A DNA stretch of 64,000 bases from an uncultured Polaribacter sp. (GCF_947497125.1 NZ_CANMFI010000001.1:310001-374000); one strand, 5' to 3'. Counted from the first letter of the stretch, positions 40,402 through 50,515 are shown. Notes: generated by a model from the sequence alone, not told the origin. A program made the numbers and translations.

Positions 40402-41724
40402 TTATAAAGTTAAATAAGATTTTATCAACTGTGTTTTACCTGAAACAGCACTTTTTATAGATGTTACTTCTATAAATTCTATATAAAATTCTTCATTTGC
40501 TATGTGCTTTTGAAGTTTCCTTTTAATGTTAGCAAGTATATTATTTTCAAAATTATCAGCAGGTATGTATTCTATTAATATCCCACTTTTATCCTTTTGA
40601 ATTATTTTGAACTGTTTGATTTCTACTATATATTCAAATATGCCAGTGAATGAGTGTACTACCATTTTTCTATTATCTGGTAAAATTACAATATCAGTAT
40701 TTCTACCAACAACCTTTTCTAATAATGGAAAATTATATTTTCTCTTTTTGGGGTAATGTTCTTTGGGTAACTTTATAGCCAAATCTCCTATTTTATACCT
40801 TATTAATGGCATATTGTAATTATCTAACCTCGTTACTACTACATTTCCAATTTCACCATCTTTCACCTCATTATCATTGTCATCTAACAATTCTAAATAA
40901 ACCTGTGGAGAATATTGATACATGTATTTTAAGTCATATTGAAAACCAATTTGAAAACCTTCAGAAGTACCATACATTTCATAAATTTCACATTTTAATG
41001 CTTTTTTAATATTCAATTTATATTTTGATAGCATTGCATCACCAATACCTATAAATCTTGCTATTGAAAGATCTAAATCATTTTCTAAAATATAACTTGC
41101 TATTATATTTACTGAAGAAGGATACCCTATAATTGTATATAATTTATTTTTATTCAGCTTTTTACATATAGTTTGTAACTGTTTTTCTGTTAATGAAAAT
41201 GCCGATATATACATTGTGCCAAAGAATATATCTTTTAATTTTTTTAATAAACTTCTTTTTGGTGAAATTCCTGTTTGTAAAACAGGCATACCAATTTTAT
41301 ATCCACACAATTCCCATAAATGAAATTGAAGAGCTTGAAGTGATGTTAAGTCTTTAATATTCATAAAAACAGTGGTACTCTCTCCTGTAGAACCACTACT
41401 CGATATTTTTGTTGATTTTTCTTTTGAGTTAGAAATCAAAATATTGGGGTTAACCTTTAAATCAGTTTTAGTTAAAATAGGAAATTTAAGTAACATCTCT
41501 TCTATTGTATCGTTATCTGAAAGAAGAATATCTTTATATTTTATTATATTTTCATTGGCAAACTGTAATTTCTTCTTTAAAGCTTTTTTTTGATAATCCT
41601 CTAGATCTTTTTGTGAAAAATCTTTAAATTTTCTCCAAAAACGTAAACTTTTTATAAAGTTGCCTTTAAAAACAATATCTCCAAATGGAAGAATAAACCT
41701 CATTAAAATTAAATTCCTAAGCAT
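40402..41724 (-). CDS. phenylacetate--CoA ligase-like adenylate-forming protein (PaaK/CapK type)
   Basis: KISSSGSTGESTTVFMN, EMYGTSEGFQIGFQY, VVTRLDNYNMPLIRYKIGD. Confidence 0.88.
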   Translation of the reverse strand: MLRNLILMRFILPFGDIVFKGNFIKSLRFWRKFKDFSQKDLEDYQKKALKKKLQFANENIIKYKDILLSDNDTIEEMLLKFPILTKTDLKVNPNILISNSKEKSTKISSSGSTGESTTVFMNIKDLTSLQALQFHLWELCGYKIGMPVLQTGISPKRSLLKKLKDIFFGTMYISAFSLTEKQLQTICKKLNKNKLYTIIGYPSSVNIIASYILENDLDLSIARFIGIGDAMLSKYKLNIKKALKCEIYEMYGTSEGFQIGFQYDLKYMYQYSPQVYLELLDDNDNEVKDGEIGNVVVTRLDNYNMPLIRYKIGDLAIKLPKEHYPKKRKYNFPLLEKVVGRNTDIVILPDNRKMVVHSFTGIFEYIVEIKQFKIIQKDKSGILIEYIPADNFENNILANIKRKLQKHIANEEFYIEFIEVTSIKSAVSGKTQLIKSYLTL

Positions 41725-42736
41725 CCTTTAATATTTTATGCCATTTAGTCTTTAAATTTTTCCATTTAAAGCTTTCTACCTTTTTCCTAGCATTATAAAT
41801 TATTTGCTTGTTTTCATTTTTCAATAAAAGTATAACAGCGTTATAAAACATTTTTGAATTATTTTTTTCTACCAACAGCGCATCTTTTTTATTTTCTAAT
41901 AAGTAAGGAATTCCACCAACATTAGTACTAATTACAGGTAAGCCCAAAGCCATTGCTTCCATTACGCTAACTGGCGTGTTATCAAAGTCTGTCGTATTCA
42001 AAAAAATATCAAAATCTTCAGATTTCTTATGCCATTCTTCTTTTAAAAGTACACCTGTAAATTCGATTGAATCTTCTAAATTATACTTTTTCACTAACGA
42101 TAAACATTGATTATATGAACTATCTACAAAAGGGCCTATCATGCATAATTTTGCGCTTTTGTATTTACTTTTAACCTCTTTAAATACTTTTATGGCTAAC
42201 GTTGGATTGTAAATATGTTTAAAGGCTCTGACCCAAAGTAATTTTGGAGCTAATACGTCTCTTTTCTTAAATTGATATTTTTCAACTTCTAAAATATTGG
42301 GTATTAAATCTGTTATAAAACCATGTTTTTCAAATTCAATTTTTAAATAATTTGATGGAGCAATATTTTTATAAGAGTTTTTAAAAATTAATTTAGAAAG
42401 CCATTTAGAATTAGAAATTCTATACGGTAAGTTACCTCCATGTAAAATTGTAATGTATTTAACTGAATATATTCTTGCCAGTTGTGAAATTATAAATGCA
42501 TAATAAAAATTATATGTGCTATAGGTATCAATTAAAATATAATTCACCTTTCTCTTATTTTTAAAAAAAGAGAATACCATATCTAAGATTCTTAATACTT
42601 TATTTTGTTTAGAAGAGGATTTGTAAACAATATATCCTTCTTTCTCTAAAAGATCAGATAAAACTGTATATGTAGAATTATACTTTGTCTTCTTTGTTAA
42701 ATTATTACCAATATATAGAACTTTTATTTTTTTCAT
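41717..42736 (-). CDS. glycosyltransferase family 4/1
   Basis: PVSVMEAMALGLPVISTNVGGIPYLLENKKDALLVEKNN. Confidence 0.92.
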   Translation of the reverse strand: MKKIKVLYIGNNLTKKTKYNSTYTVLSDLLEKEGYIVYKSSSKQNKVLRILDMVFSFFKNKRKVNYILIDTYSTYNFYYAFIISQLARIYSVKYITILHGGNLPYRISNSKWLSKLIFKNSYKNIAPSNYLKIEFEKHGFITDLIPNILEVEKYQFKKRDVLAPKLLWVRAFKHIYNPTLAIKVFKEVKSKYKSAKLCMIGPFVDSSYNQCLSLVKKYNLEDSIEFTGVLLKEEWHKKSEDFDIFLNTTDFDNTPVSVMEAMALGLPVISTNVGGIPYLLENKKDALLVEKNNSKMFYNAVILLLKNENKQIIYNARKKVESFKWKNLKTKWHKILKDA

Positions 42737-44062
42737 TTAATCTTCGATATTGGTGATTTTGATTAAACTTAAAGCGTAAATAAAGCCTGGCATAGCAATT
42801 CGCATTGCAGAATGGTTTATTGTTAGAAACCATATGAGATAAAAACACCCAATAAATGCTTTTTGAAAATTGTTACTTTTACTCATTATTAATATGGGGA
42901 TCGTTAACAACATAATTAAAAGAGATAAACCAATAAAACCATGCTCTTCGATTAACCTACCTACTTCGTTATGAGAAGTTGTACTTATGTTTTCTGCTAT
43001 CTTTTCTCGTTCAAATTTACCATTTCCAACACCTATACCTAAAGGGTTATTAAAAAAATTAATTACTTGAACTTCAAAAATAGCTATTCTTCCTGTAGAA
43101 ATATCTTTCTTCTGAACGCCTAAAGCATTTTGACCTGCATATCTATTATCTAACATGCCTCCGGTAACTTCAGAAGTGTAAATCCAAATTGCAAATATAA
43201 AAAAGAGTATTATAGATATATATTTTAATAATAATTTACCTGAAATCTTCTTATATAAAAAAAAGAAAAAAAGAAAAAACAGTAAACTAATAACTGCAGT
43301 AAATATACCTCCTCTAGAGAAAGTTAGTAAACCTCTGTAAATGAAATAAGTTAAAATACAAAAATCTAATAACAAAAAACCAGAAAGTTTTTCTTTTGAA
43401 ACAATAAAAATAGTTATAATTACAACACCTAAACCAATAGCAGTAGCTACTTGATTTGGTCCAAACCCTCCTGATGTTTCAAAATTTGCAGAAGTACCAA
43501 ATATTATTTCAGATAATTCTGGAGTTCTAAAATATAGAAATGTAATAGTAGATATTAGAGGTAACAACATAAAAAATAATATGTTGTATAATTCTTTTTT
43601 ACTTACGGGTCTATGATAAAAATATATTGCTGAAATACCCAAAAGAACCGGACCACTTAAATTAAAAACTATAGAGTTTCTTATTGATTGACCTTCTGGC
43701 ACTTGAGTGAAAACTATACCTAATAATAATAGCAATATGTATAAGATATAATGAATTGAAAATTTTTGTTTAAAATGCCCAACAAAAACACCAATCATTA
43801 AAAGAATAATTACGTAGTATTTTCCAGTCTCATAAAAAAAATAACCTTTAGTCATTCTTAAAAACACTTCTGAACCTACAATATATGCGGCAAAAACCCC
43901 AGCTTCTTCATTTATGTTTTTTCTTTTTACTATATAAAATATGAATACTAATATTGAAAAAGAACTATATACTAATGGGAAATAAGAAAATGTAGCCAGA
44001 ATACCGATTAAAATGTGGGCTATTATCCAGTATATTTTTTTATTACTTATTTTATTGTTCAA
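42737..44062 (-). CDS. O-antigen polymerase/ligase-family polytopic protein (Wzy-like)
   Basis: 441 aa, many TMs; GIGVGNGKFE...TTSHNEVGRLIEEHGFIGLSLLI. Confidence 0.85.
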   Translation of the reverse strand: MNNKISNKKIYWIIAHILIGILATFSYFPLVYSSFSILVFIFYIVKRKNINEEAGVFAAYIVGSEVFLRMTKGYFFYETGKYYVIILLMIGVFVGHFKQKFSIHYILYILLLLLGIVFTQVPEGQSIRNSIVFNLSGPVLLGISAIYFYHRPVSKKELYNILFFMLLPLISTITFLYFRTPELSEIIFGTSANFETSGGFGPNQVATAIGLGVVIITIFIVSKEKLSGFLLLDFCILTYFIYRGLLTFSRGGIFTAVISLLFFLFFFFLYKKISGKLLLKYISIILFFIFAIWIYTSEVTGGMLDNRYAGQNALGVQKKDISTGRIAIFEVQVINFFNNPLGIGVGNGKFEREKIAENISTTSHNEVGRLIEEHGFIGLSLLIMLLTIPILIMSKSNNFQKAFIGCFYLIWFLTINHSAMRIAMPGFIYALSLIKITNIED

Positions 44063-45126
44063 GAGGTATAGATTTTTAATAATTTTTTAAAGAATATATC
44101 TTTAGAATATTTTTCAGTTATATTCTTTTGATGATTCTTTCCAAAATAAATTCTTTTTTCTTTTGATAATATTAACTCTTCTAATGCCAATGCTAACTGT
44201 AAACTATTTTCTCTATCTACTATTAATCCAGATTTTTGATGTTTAACGATTTTTTTACATTCGCCAACGTCAGTAACTACGACTGGTAATTTAGCCAAAC
44301 CATATTCTAAAATAGAAATAGGTAAACCTTCATTTTTTGATTGTAAAACACCTATATTAGATTGTAAAAGTATGTTTTTTATGTCTCTTTGTAAATCATA
44401 AATAAAAACATTATAGTCTAACTTATTTGATGTTATAAATTGTTTTATTTTTTTTGAATAATTATCATTATAATCTTTACCAACTAAATGTAACGTCCAA
44501 TTAGGATATTTAGCATAGTTTATATAAAATGCTTTTAATAGATTAATATGGTCTTTTTCAGGTCTTAATGCTGCAAGACAAACAATCTTATTTCCAATTT
44601 TACCCCGTAATATTGTTTTCTTACTAGTATCAACAAATTCAGGAAAATTATTTAGTTTAATTGAATTTTTATGATTTAACTTGTTTAGTGACCACGTATT
44701 TAAATCTTCATTTACACAAATAATTTTACTATAAATAAAACTAAACCATTTTATAAAAATAAATTTCAAACCTTTTAAATTAACATAATCTCCAGTGTGA
44801 TTATGCCAAATAAAATTAACATTTTTAATAAAAAAACTAAAACAAAAAATAAAGAAAATTGAGGTATTATGGGTGTGAATAATTTCAATTTTATGCTCCT
44901 TTACGTATCTCTTTAATTTTTTAATAGCTTTAATTTCGATACTTTTTTTCCTATTCAGGTATATATAACCGACACTCGAATTAATATTTTCTTTTAATTC
45001 CCCTTCAACTCTAGTTACACAAATATGAGAGTCAATCTTTTTTTCTGATAGACCATTTGCAATGTTAACTGCTAATACTTCAGCCCCACCTATACTTAAA
45101 GAATCTATAACTTGTAATACTCTCAT
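44059..45126 (-). CDS. glycosyltransferase family 4
   Basis: VLQVIDSLSIGGAEVLAVNIANGL, GLPISILEYGLAKLPVVVTDVGECKKIV. Confidence 0.92.
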   Translation of the reverse strand: MRVLQVIDSLSIGGAEVLAVNIANGLSEKKIDSHICVTRVEGELKENINSSVGYIYLNRKKSIEIKAIKKLKRYVKEHKIEIIHTHNTSIFFIFCFSFFIKNVNFIWHNHTGDYVNLKGLKFIFIKWFSFIYSKIICVNEDLNTWSLNKLNHKNSIKLNNFPEFVDTSKKTILRGKIGNKIVCLAALRPEKDHINLLKAFYINYAKYPNWTLHLVGKDYNDNYSKKIKQFITSNKLDYNVFIYDLQRDIKNILLQSNIGVLQSKNEGLPISILEYGLAKLPVVVTDVGECKKIVKHQKSGLIVDRENSLQLALALEELILSKEKRIYFGKNHQKNITEKYSKDIFFKKLLKIYTS

Positions 45127-45127
45127 T

Positions 45128-45682
45128 TTAAAATTTAAATAGATCTAAATAAAATATTTCTTCATTTTGATAATATTCTTCTTTTAAAATTGATAATAAA
45201 ATGTTGTCATGATAATCATTATTCATAAAAATACTTTTACGCTCTTTACCCTCTATTACCCAATAACACTTCCTAAATAAGTTTAAAGAAGCTAAATTGT
45301 AATCAATGATGTGAGTATGCAATCGGTTTATGTTTATTTTATTAAATAAAAAAGACATACCTGTTTTTAAAGAGTCTGTACCGATCTTTTTACCCCTAGA
45401 ATTCTTTATAATTTTTATTGCTATTAGTCCACTTTTCGAGATTGAATTTGTGTATTTAAATGAAAAATACCCTAGTTTTAAATTTGTTTCTTTTTCATAA
45501 ATAATAAATCGATAACCAGTACTTAAATTTTTTAAAAACCATTCCTTTTGAGATTCATTAGTTTTTAAAAACTCATTTTTACCTTCCCAATAAGCTAATT
45601 CTTGATTATTAACTAAAGTTAACATGAAATCTATATCATTTTGCTCTAATGCTTTTAAATAAATATTTTTACCTTCTATCAT
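45128..45682 (-). CDS. GNAT-family N-acetyltransferase (RimJ/RimL-like)
   Basis: IYLKALEQNDIDFML, SRGKKIGTDSLKTGMSFLFNKININRLHTHI. Confidence 0.85.
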   Translation of the reverse strand: MIEGKNIYLKALEQNDIDFMLTLVNNQELAYWEGKNEFLKTNESQKEWFLKNLSTGYRFIIYEKETNLKLGYFSFKYTNSISKSGLIAIKIIKNSRGKKIGTDSLKTGMSFLFNKININRLHTHIIDYNLASLNLFRKCYWVIEGKERKSIFMNNDYHDNILLSILKEEYYQNEEIFYLDLFKF

Positions 45683-46101
45683 TGTAATGATTTTATAATA
45701 TTACTCAACTTAATTTGAAAATTCTCTAGTGAATATTGAATAGCAAATTTTGTGAGATTTATTTTTTCTTTGTTTTCTAATAAGTATTTAAATGCTTTTT
45801 TAATTGTTTTTGATAATTCTTCAGCTGTTGGTTCAAAACACAAACCTTTATTTTTAGTATCAATTATATCAGGAACATTGCCTTTATTTGCAGCTAATGG
45901 CAGACAGTTATGAGCCCAAGATTCTGCAATAGGTTTGGGCCAACCTTCCATAACACCTGGCATTATTAGAACATGACATTTTGCTAAAACACTTTGTGCT
46001 TCTTTAAAAGGTAAACCACCATAAAAAGTAATATTGCTTAGTAAATTTAATTCTTTTGCTTTATTATGTATTTCTTCTTTTAAGTGACCATCACCGATCA
46101 A
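45679..46101 (-). pseudogene. glycosyltransferase family 4, 5'-truncated fragment (C-terminal domain only)
   Basis: Begins at the (Q)LIGDGHLKEEI motif that is normally mid-protein in GT4 enzymes; upstream frame hits a stop (TAG) a few codons earlier. Confidence 0.8.
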
Positions 46102-46612
46102 TTGGCAAATATGCTATGTTCGAAGATATATTTACAAGCATTCCTTTATATGCAAAATAAGCAAAGAAACTACTGAAAATTAGTAATTGAATTCCAAATT
46201 TTATCAAGTTTGAAACAATAATAGACATTGGCATAATTACTCTTGGAAAATATACTTTTCCAAAAATAGCCTCATTTTTTTTAAAGGTATCCGAAGTTTC
46301 AGTTAAACAATCTTTAAAATAATTCCATGCAGTTATTCCTGCTAAATTGAATAAAAAAGAAGGTATATGACCCGTTGTAATGCCCGCTATATTATTGAAA
46401 ACTAATGTAAAAATGATAGAGGTAAATAAAGGTTGAATAATATACCAAAGAGGGCCTAATATGGTTTGCTTATACAACGTAACCACATCTCTTTTTACAA
46501 ATAGCATTAAAAGATCTCTATACTGCCAAACTTCTTTTAAGTTTAAATCTAATAAATTGTTTTTTGGCGATATTTCATAAAGCCACTTTTCTTTTTTCAT
46601 TGTGTAATTCAC
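46091..46612 (-). pseudogene. ABC-2 type polysaccharide export permease (Wzm-like), 3'-truncated fragment
   Basis: LNLKEVWQYRDLLMLFVKRDVVTLYKQTILGPLWYIIQPLFTSIIFTLVF N-terminal domain; ends abruptly at ...NIAYLPIDR* (173 aa; such permeases are usually well over 250 aa). Confidence 0.8.
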
Positions 46613-46620
46613 TTCTTCAA

Positions 46621-46628
46621 CAAATATA
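46621..46628 (-). promoter_or_regulatory. -7 box (TATATTTG) for the polysaccharide operon
   Basis: caaatata on the plus strand, 8 nt upstream of the permease start. Confidence 0.5.
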
Positions 46629-46841
46629 ATTTATTTTGAACTAAAGCTCTGTTGTTTTTCGTTCAATCGTCTTATTTTTACGATAGAAAAAGAATTGAAA
46701 TTAATTATATCTATAACTATTAAAAAGATTGAATTATTCTAATTATCTATTAACTTCATCCATAATAAAAGATAACTTTATTGATTTTTAATAGATAATA
46801 TATTGACATTATATCAACTACAACTAAATTTATAAAAGCAA

Positions 46842-47309
46842 ATGAATTTAAAAAATTTAAAAATTATACCATACCAACCAAATCTTGCGAAAGATTTTTA
46901 CAACTTAAATGTCGAATGGCTTAAAAAATACTTTTATGTAGAACCTTATGATGAAAAAGTATTAAGCAATCCTCAGAAATATATTATTGATGAAGGCGGA
47001 TATATTTTTTATGCAACATACAACGATGAAATTATTGGAGTTGCTGCTTATATAAACCAAAAATCATACTTCGAATTAAGTAAAATGGCAATTTCACCCA
47101 AATACCGTGGTTTAAAAATAGGTTTATTTCTAATTAACTTTTGTGTTCAATTTGCTAAAAATAAAGAATGGGAAAGTATTACATTGTATTCTAACACAAA
47201 GTTAGTGCCTGCAATAAACTTATACAAAAAAATAGGTTTTAAAGAAGTACCATTAGAGCAAGAAGCTCATTATAAGCGTTCAGACATTAAAATGATTCTT
47301 AACCTATAA
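46842..47309 (+). CDS. GNAT-family N-acetyltransferase
   Basis: SKMAISPKYRGLKIGLFLINFCVQFAKNKEWESITLYSNTKLVPAINLYKKIGF. Confidence 0.92.
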   Translation: MNLKNLKIIPYQPNLAKDFYNLNVEWLKKYFYVEPYDEKVLSNPQKYIIDEGGYIFYATYNDEIIGVAAYINQKSYFELSKMAISPKYRGLKIGLFLINFCVQFAKNKEWESITLYSNTKLVPAINLYKKIGFKEVPLEQEAHYKRSDIKMILNL

Positions 47310-47717
47310 AAAACTTTGTATTGCTAAATTATATCCTTTTAATCCAAAACCAAATAGCACACCTTTTGCTGCAGGAGCAATAAAACTTTGATGCCTAAAC
47401 TCTTCTCTAGCATGAACGTTAGAAATATGCAACTCTACTACTGGTGTTGTAATTGCTTTTACAGCATCACCAATACCTACAGAAGTATGCGTATAAGCAG
47501 CAGCATTTAAAATTACACCATCATAAGTAAAACCAATTTCATGTAATTTATCTATAATTTCTCCTTCTATATTAGACTGAAAATAAAACAATTCTACATT
47601 TTTAAATTGCGATTGCAATTCTTTAAAATAATCTTCAAAGGTTTTAGATCCATATATTTCTGGTTCTCTTTTGCCTAGAAGATTTAAATTTGGACCGTTT
47701 ATTATAATTAGTTTCAT
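47304..47717 (-). CDS. aroQ: type II 3-dehydroquinate dehydratase
   Basis: MKLIIINGPNLNLLGKREPEIYG, VILNAAAYTHTSVGIGDA, ELHISNVHAREEFRHQS; start at 47717, shorter than the ORF track. Confidence 0.97.
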   Translation of the reverse strand: MKLIIINGPNLNLLGKREPEIYGSKTFEDYFKELQSQFKNVELFYFQSNIEGEIIDKLHEIGFTYDGVILNAAAYTHTSVGIGDAVKAITTPVVELHISNVHAREEFRHQSFIAPAAKGVLFGFGLKGYNLAIQSFL

Positions 47718-47759
47718 AAATAACTTTAAGATTGTAAATATAAACTTTATTTTTAGCAC

Positions 47760-48656
47760 ATGAAATGGCAAAATGCAATTATCGATTTTCAACTATTTTT
47801 AAAAATAGAAAGAGGCTTGTCTCAGAACACCATTGATAGTTATTCTAGAGATATAGAAAAATTGATACTATTCATCACAAATAACTCTATAAATATTTCA
47901 CCAATTTCTATTGACGAGTCTATAGTTCAACAGTTTATTTATCATATTTCTAAAGAAATAAATGCCAGAAGCCAGGCAAGAATTATCTCTGGTTTGCGAA
48001 GTTTCTTTGATTATTTAGTTTTTGAAAACTATAGAGAAACAAATCCGACAGAAATAATAGAAGCACCTAAAATAGGCTTGAAATTACCAGATACATTAAC
48101 AGAAGATGAAATTAATAGCCTTATTACTGCGATAGATTTAAGTAAAGCAAACGGAGAAAGAAATAGGTGTATTTTAGAAACAATGTACAGTTGTGGTTTA
48201 AGAGTTAGTGAATTAATTACTTTAAAAATTTCAGATTTATTTTTTGATGAAGGATTGATTAGAGTAATTGGTAAGGGTAATAAACAACGCTTTATTCCTA
48301 TCCATTATAAAGCGCAGAAAATGATATCGCTATACATCAATCAAACTAGGTGTATGATAAAACCAGCAAAAGGACATGACGATATTTTATTTTTAAATAG
48401 ACGAGGAAAATCACTAACAAGACAAATGATTTTTATTATCCTTAAAGATTTAGGAAATTTAATAGATCTTCAAAAAAAGATTAGCCCGCACACACTTCGA
48501 CATTCTTTTGCTACGCATTTACTTAAAAATGGTGCAGATTTAAGAGCTATTCAACAAATGTTAGGACATGAAAGCATTACTACAACCGAGGTTTACGTTC
48601 ATTTAGATAAAAGCTATTTAAAAGAAGTTGTAGAAAAATTTCATCCTAGAAAATAA
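47760..48656 (+). CDS. xerD: tyrosine recombinase XerD/XerC
   Basis: SCGLRVSELITLKISDL, PHTLRHSFATHLLKNGADLRAIQQMLGHESITTTEVYVHLD. Confidence 0.96.
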   Translation: MKWQNAIIDFQLFLKIERGLSQNTIDSYSRDIEKLILFITNNSINISPISIDESIVQQFIYHISKEINARSQARIISGLRSFFDYLVFENYRETNPTEIIEAPKIGLKLPDTLTEDEINSLITAIDLSKANGERNRCILETMYSCGLRVSELITLKISDLFFDEGLIRVIGKGNKQRFIPIHYKAQKMISLYINQTRCMIKPAKGHDDILFLNRRGKSLTRQMIFIILKDLGNLIDLQKKISPHTLRHSFATHLLKNGADLRAIQQMLGHESITTTEVYVHLDKSYLKEVVEKFHPRK

Positions 48657-48661
48657 CCCAT

Positions 48662-48697
48662 AAAAAAACTCCTAACTGTTACAGATTAGGAGTTTTT
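48662..48697. terminator. bidirectional terminator between xerD and rny
   Basis: aaaaaactcctaa-ctgttacaga-ttaggagttttt hairpin. Confidence 0.85.
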
Positions 48698-48717
48698 AAA
48701 TTATTTAGAAGATACTT

Positions 48718-50286
48718 TTACTTCGCTACATTTACAGCTCTTGTTTCTCTAATTACTGTAACTTTAACTTGACCAGGATACGTCATGTCTGTTTGTATTT
48801 TTTGGGAAATACTAAAAGATAATTCTGCGGCTTTTGTATCATTTACTTTAGTACTTTCTACCATTACCCTTAATTCTCTTCCTGCCTGAATAGCATAGGC
48901 TTTTTGCACCCCTGGAAATCCAAAAGCAATGTTTTCTAAATCTTTTAATCGTTGAATGTAAGAATCTAACACTTGTCTTCTAGCACCAGGTCTAGCACCA
49001 GAAATAGCATCACAAACCTGAACGATTGGAGCTATTAATGATTTCATTTCAATTTCATCATGATGGGCTCCGATGGCATTACACACATCTGGTTTTTCAC
49101 CATATTTTTCGGCCCATTGCATTCCTAACAAAGCATGTGGTAATTCACTCTCTGTATCAGGCACTTTACCAATGTCATGTAACAATCCGGCACGTTTAGC
49201 AACTTTAGAATTTAAGCCCATTTCAGAGGCCATAATTCCACATAAATTTGCTACTTCTCGCGAGTGTTGTAATAAATTTTGTCCGTAAGAAGAGCGATAC
49301 TTCATTCTACCTACAGTTTTAATTAACTCTGGATGTAAACCATGAATTCCTAAATCAATTACCGTTCTTTTACCAACTTCAATAATTTCTTGTGTAATTT
49401 GATTTTCTGTCTTTTTTACTACTTCTTCTATTCTCGCTGGGTGTATTCTACCATCTGTAACAAGTTTATGCATAGACAAGCGTGCAATTTCTCTTCGAAC
49501 AGGATCAAAACAAGAAAGAATAATTGCTTCCGGAGTATCATCTACAATAATTTCCACACCAGTTGCTGCTTCTAAAGCTCTAATATTACGTCCTTCTCTA
49601 CCAATAATTCTACCTTTAACATCATCAGACTCTAAATTAAAAACTGAAACACAATTTTCTACAGCTTGTTCTACACCAACTCTTTGTATGGTTCCTAAAA
49701 CTACTTTTCTAGCTTCTTGTTCTGCGGTTAATTTTGCCTCTTCGATAGCTGTTTGTACAAAAGCCATTGCCTCTGTTTTAGCTTCGTCTTTTAAAGAAGT
49801 AACCAGTTCTACTTTTGCTTCATCTGCAGATAAGCCAGAAATTTGCTCTAACATATCTACATGACGCTTGTGCATAACATCTAATTCTGATTCTTTATTT
49901 TCTAAAAAATCTAATTTATTATTGTAGTCATTTTCTTTGTGCTCTAAAGATTTGTTAAGACGTTTATTTTTGTCTACTTCAGAAGCTACTTGAGATTCTC
50001 TATCACGTATTCTTTTTTCTACATCAGAAATCTTTTTTTCTCTTGTAAGAATCACTTTTTCGTGCTCAGACTTAAGTTCAATAAATTTTTCTTTTGCTTG
50101 TAAAATCTTATCTTTTTTAAGAGATTCTGCATCAATTTTGGCTTGCTTTAATATTGAAGAAGCTTCTTTTCTTGTTGCATTTAATAATTTTTTACCTTTT
50201 GATTTCTCTATCGCCTTTAAGATAAAGAAACCCACTGTAACTCCTATAAAAATTCCCACAATAAGGGGAAGTATCATTCCATCCAT
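48718..50286 (-). CDS. rny: ribonuclease Y
   Basis: KH domain [35 protein letters not shown] domain [13 protein letters not shown]-terminal TM. Confidence 0.98.
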   Translation of the reverse strand: MDGMILPLIVGIFIGVTVGFFILKAIEKSKGKKLLNATRKEASSILKQAKIDAESLKKDKILQAKEKFIELKSEHEKVILTREKKISDVEKRIRDRESQVASEVDKNKRLNKSLEHKENDYNNKLDFLENKESELDVMHKRHVDMLEQISGLSADEAKVELVTSLKDEAKTEAMAFVQTAIEEAKLTAEQEARKVVLGTIQRVGVEQAVENCVSVFNLESDDVKGRIIGREGRNIRALEAATGVEIIVDDTPEAIILSCFDPVRREIARLSMHKLVTDGRIHPARIEEVVKKTENQITQEIIEVGKRTVIDLGIHGLHPELIKTVGRMKYRSSYGQNLLQHSREVANLCGIMASEMGLNSKVAKRAGLLHDIGKVPDTESELPHALLGMQWAEKYGEKPDVCNAIGAHHDEIEMKSLIAPIVQVCDAISGARPGARRQVLDSYIQRLKDLENIAFGFPGVQKAYAIQAGRELRVMVESTKVNDTKAAELSFSISQKIQTDMTYPGQVKVTVIRETRAVNVAK

Positions 50287-50310
50287 AATTTATTTTTGTA
50301 TAAAAAAAGC

Positions 50311-50485
50311 CTACATCAGTTTGGTTTTTTAAACTCTAGTTATGGTATTTATAGGACTAACTAACTATTTAAGAATCCATTTAAAAATTGAATAAATTCA
50401 ATAATAATGGCGTGCTTTTGTAGTTAAGACTCATCCTTCATAATTGAATCGTGTTGAGTTTAATAAACAATTTACTAACGTAGGC
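50311..50485 (-). ncRNA. ssrS: 6S RNA candidate (6S-Flavo-like)
   Basis: ~175-nt hairpin: GCCTACGTTAGT...ACTGATGTAGGC 12-bp closing stem (two G-U pairs), internal AAACTC/GAGTTT helix, apical ATTGAA-TTTA-TTCAAT hairpin near the midpoint, followed by T7; lies just downstream of zapA. Confidence 0.72.
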
Positions 50486-50515
50486 AGTGTGTTGTTAATG
50501 TGTATTTTAATGAAC

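Noticed and set aside
47718-47792. N-terminal extension of aroQ overlapping the xerD start
   Set aside because: AroQ proteins start at MKLIIINGPNLNLLG; the apparent divergent overlap disappears with the correct start at 47717
47760-48656. xerD as an integrase of a mobile island next to the polysaccharide locus
   Set aside because: Sequence looks like housekeeping XerD/XerC; no attachment-site repeats, tRNA target or phage genes nearby
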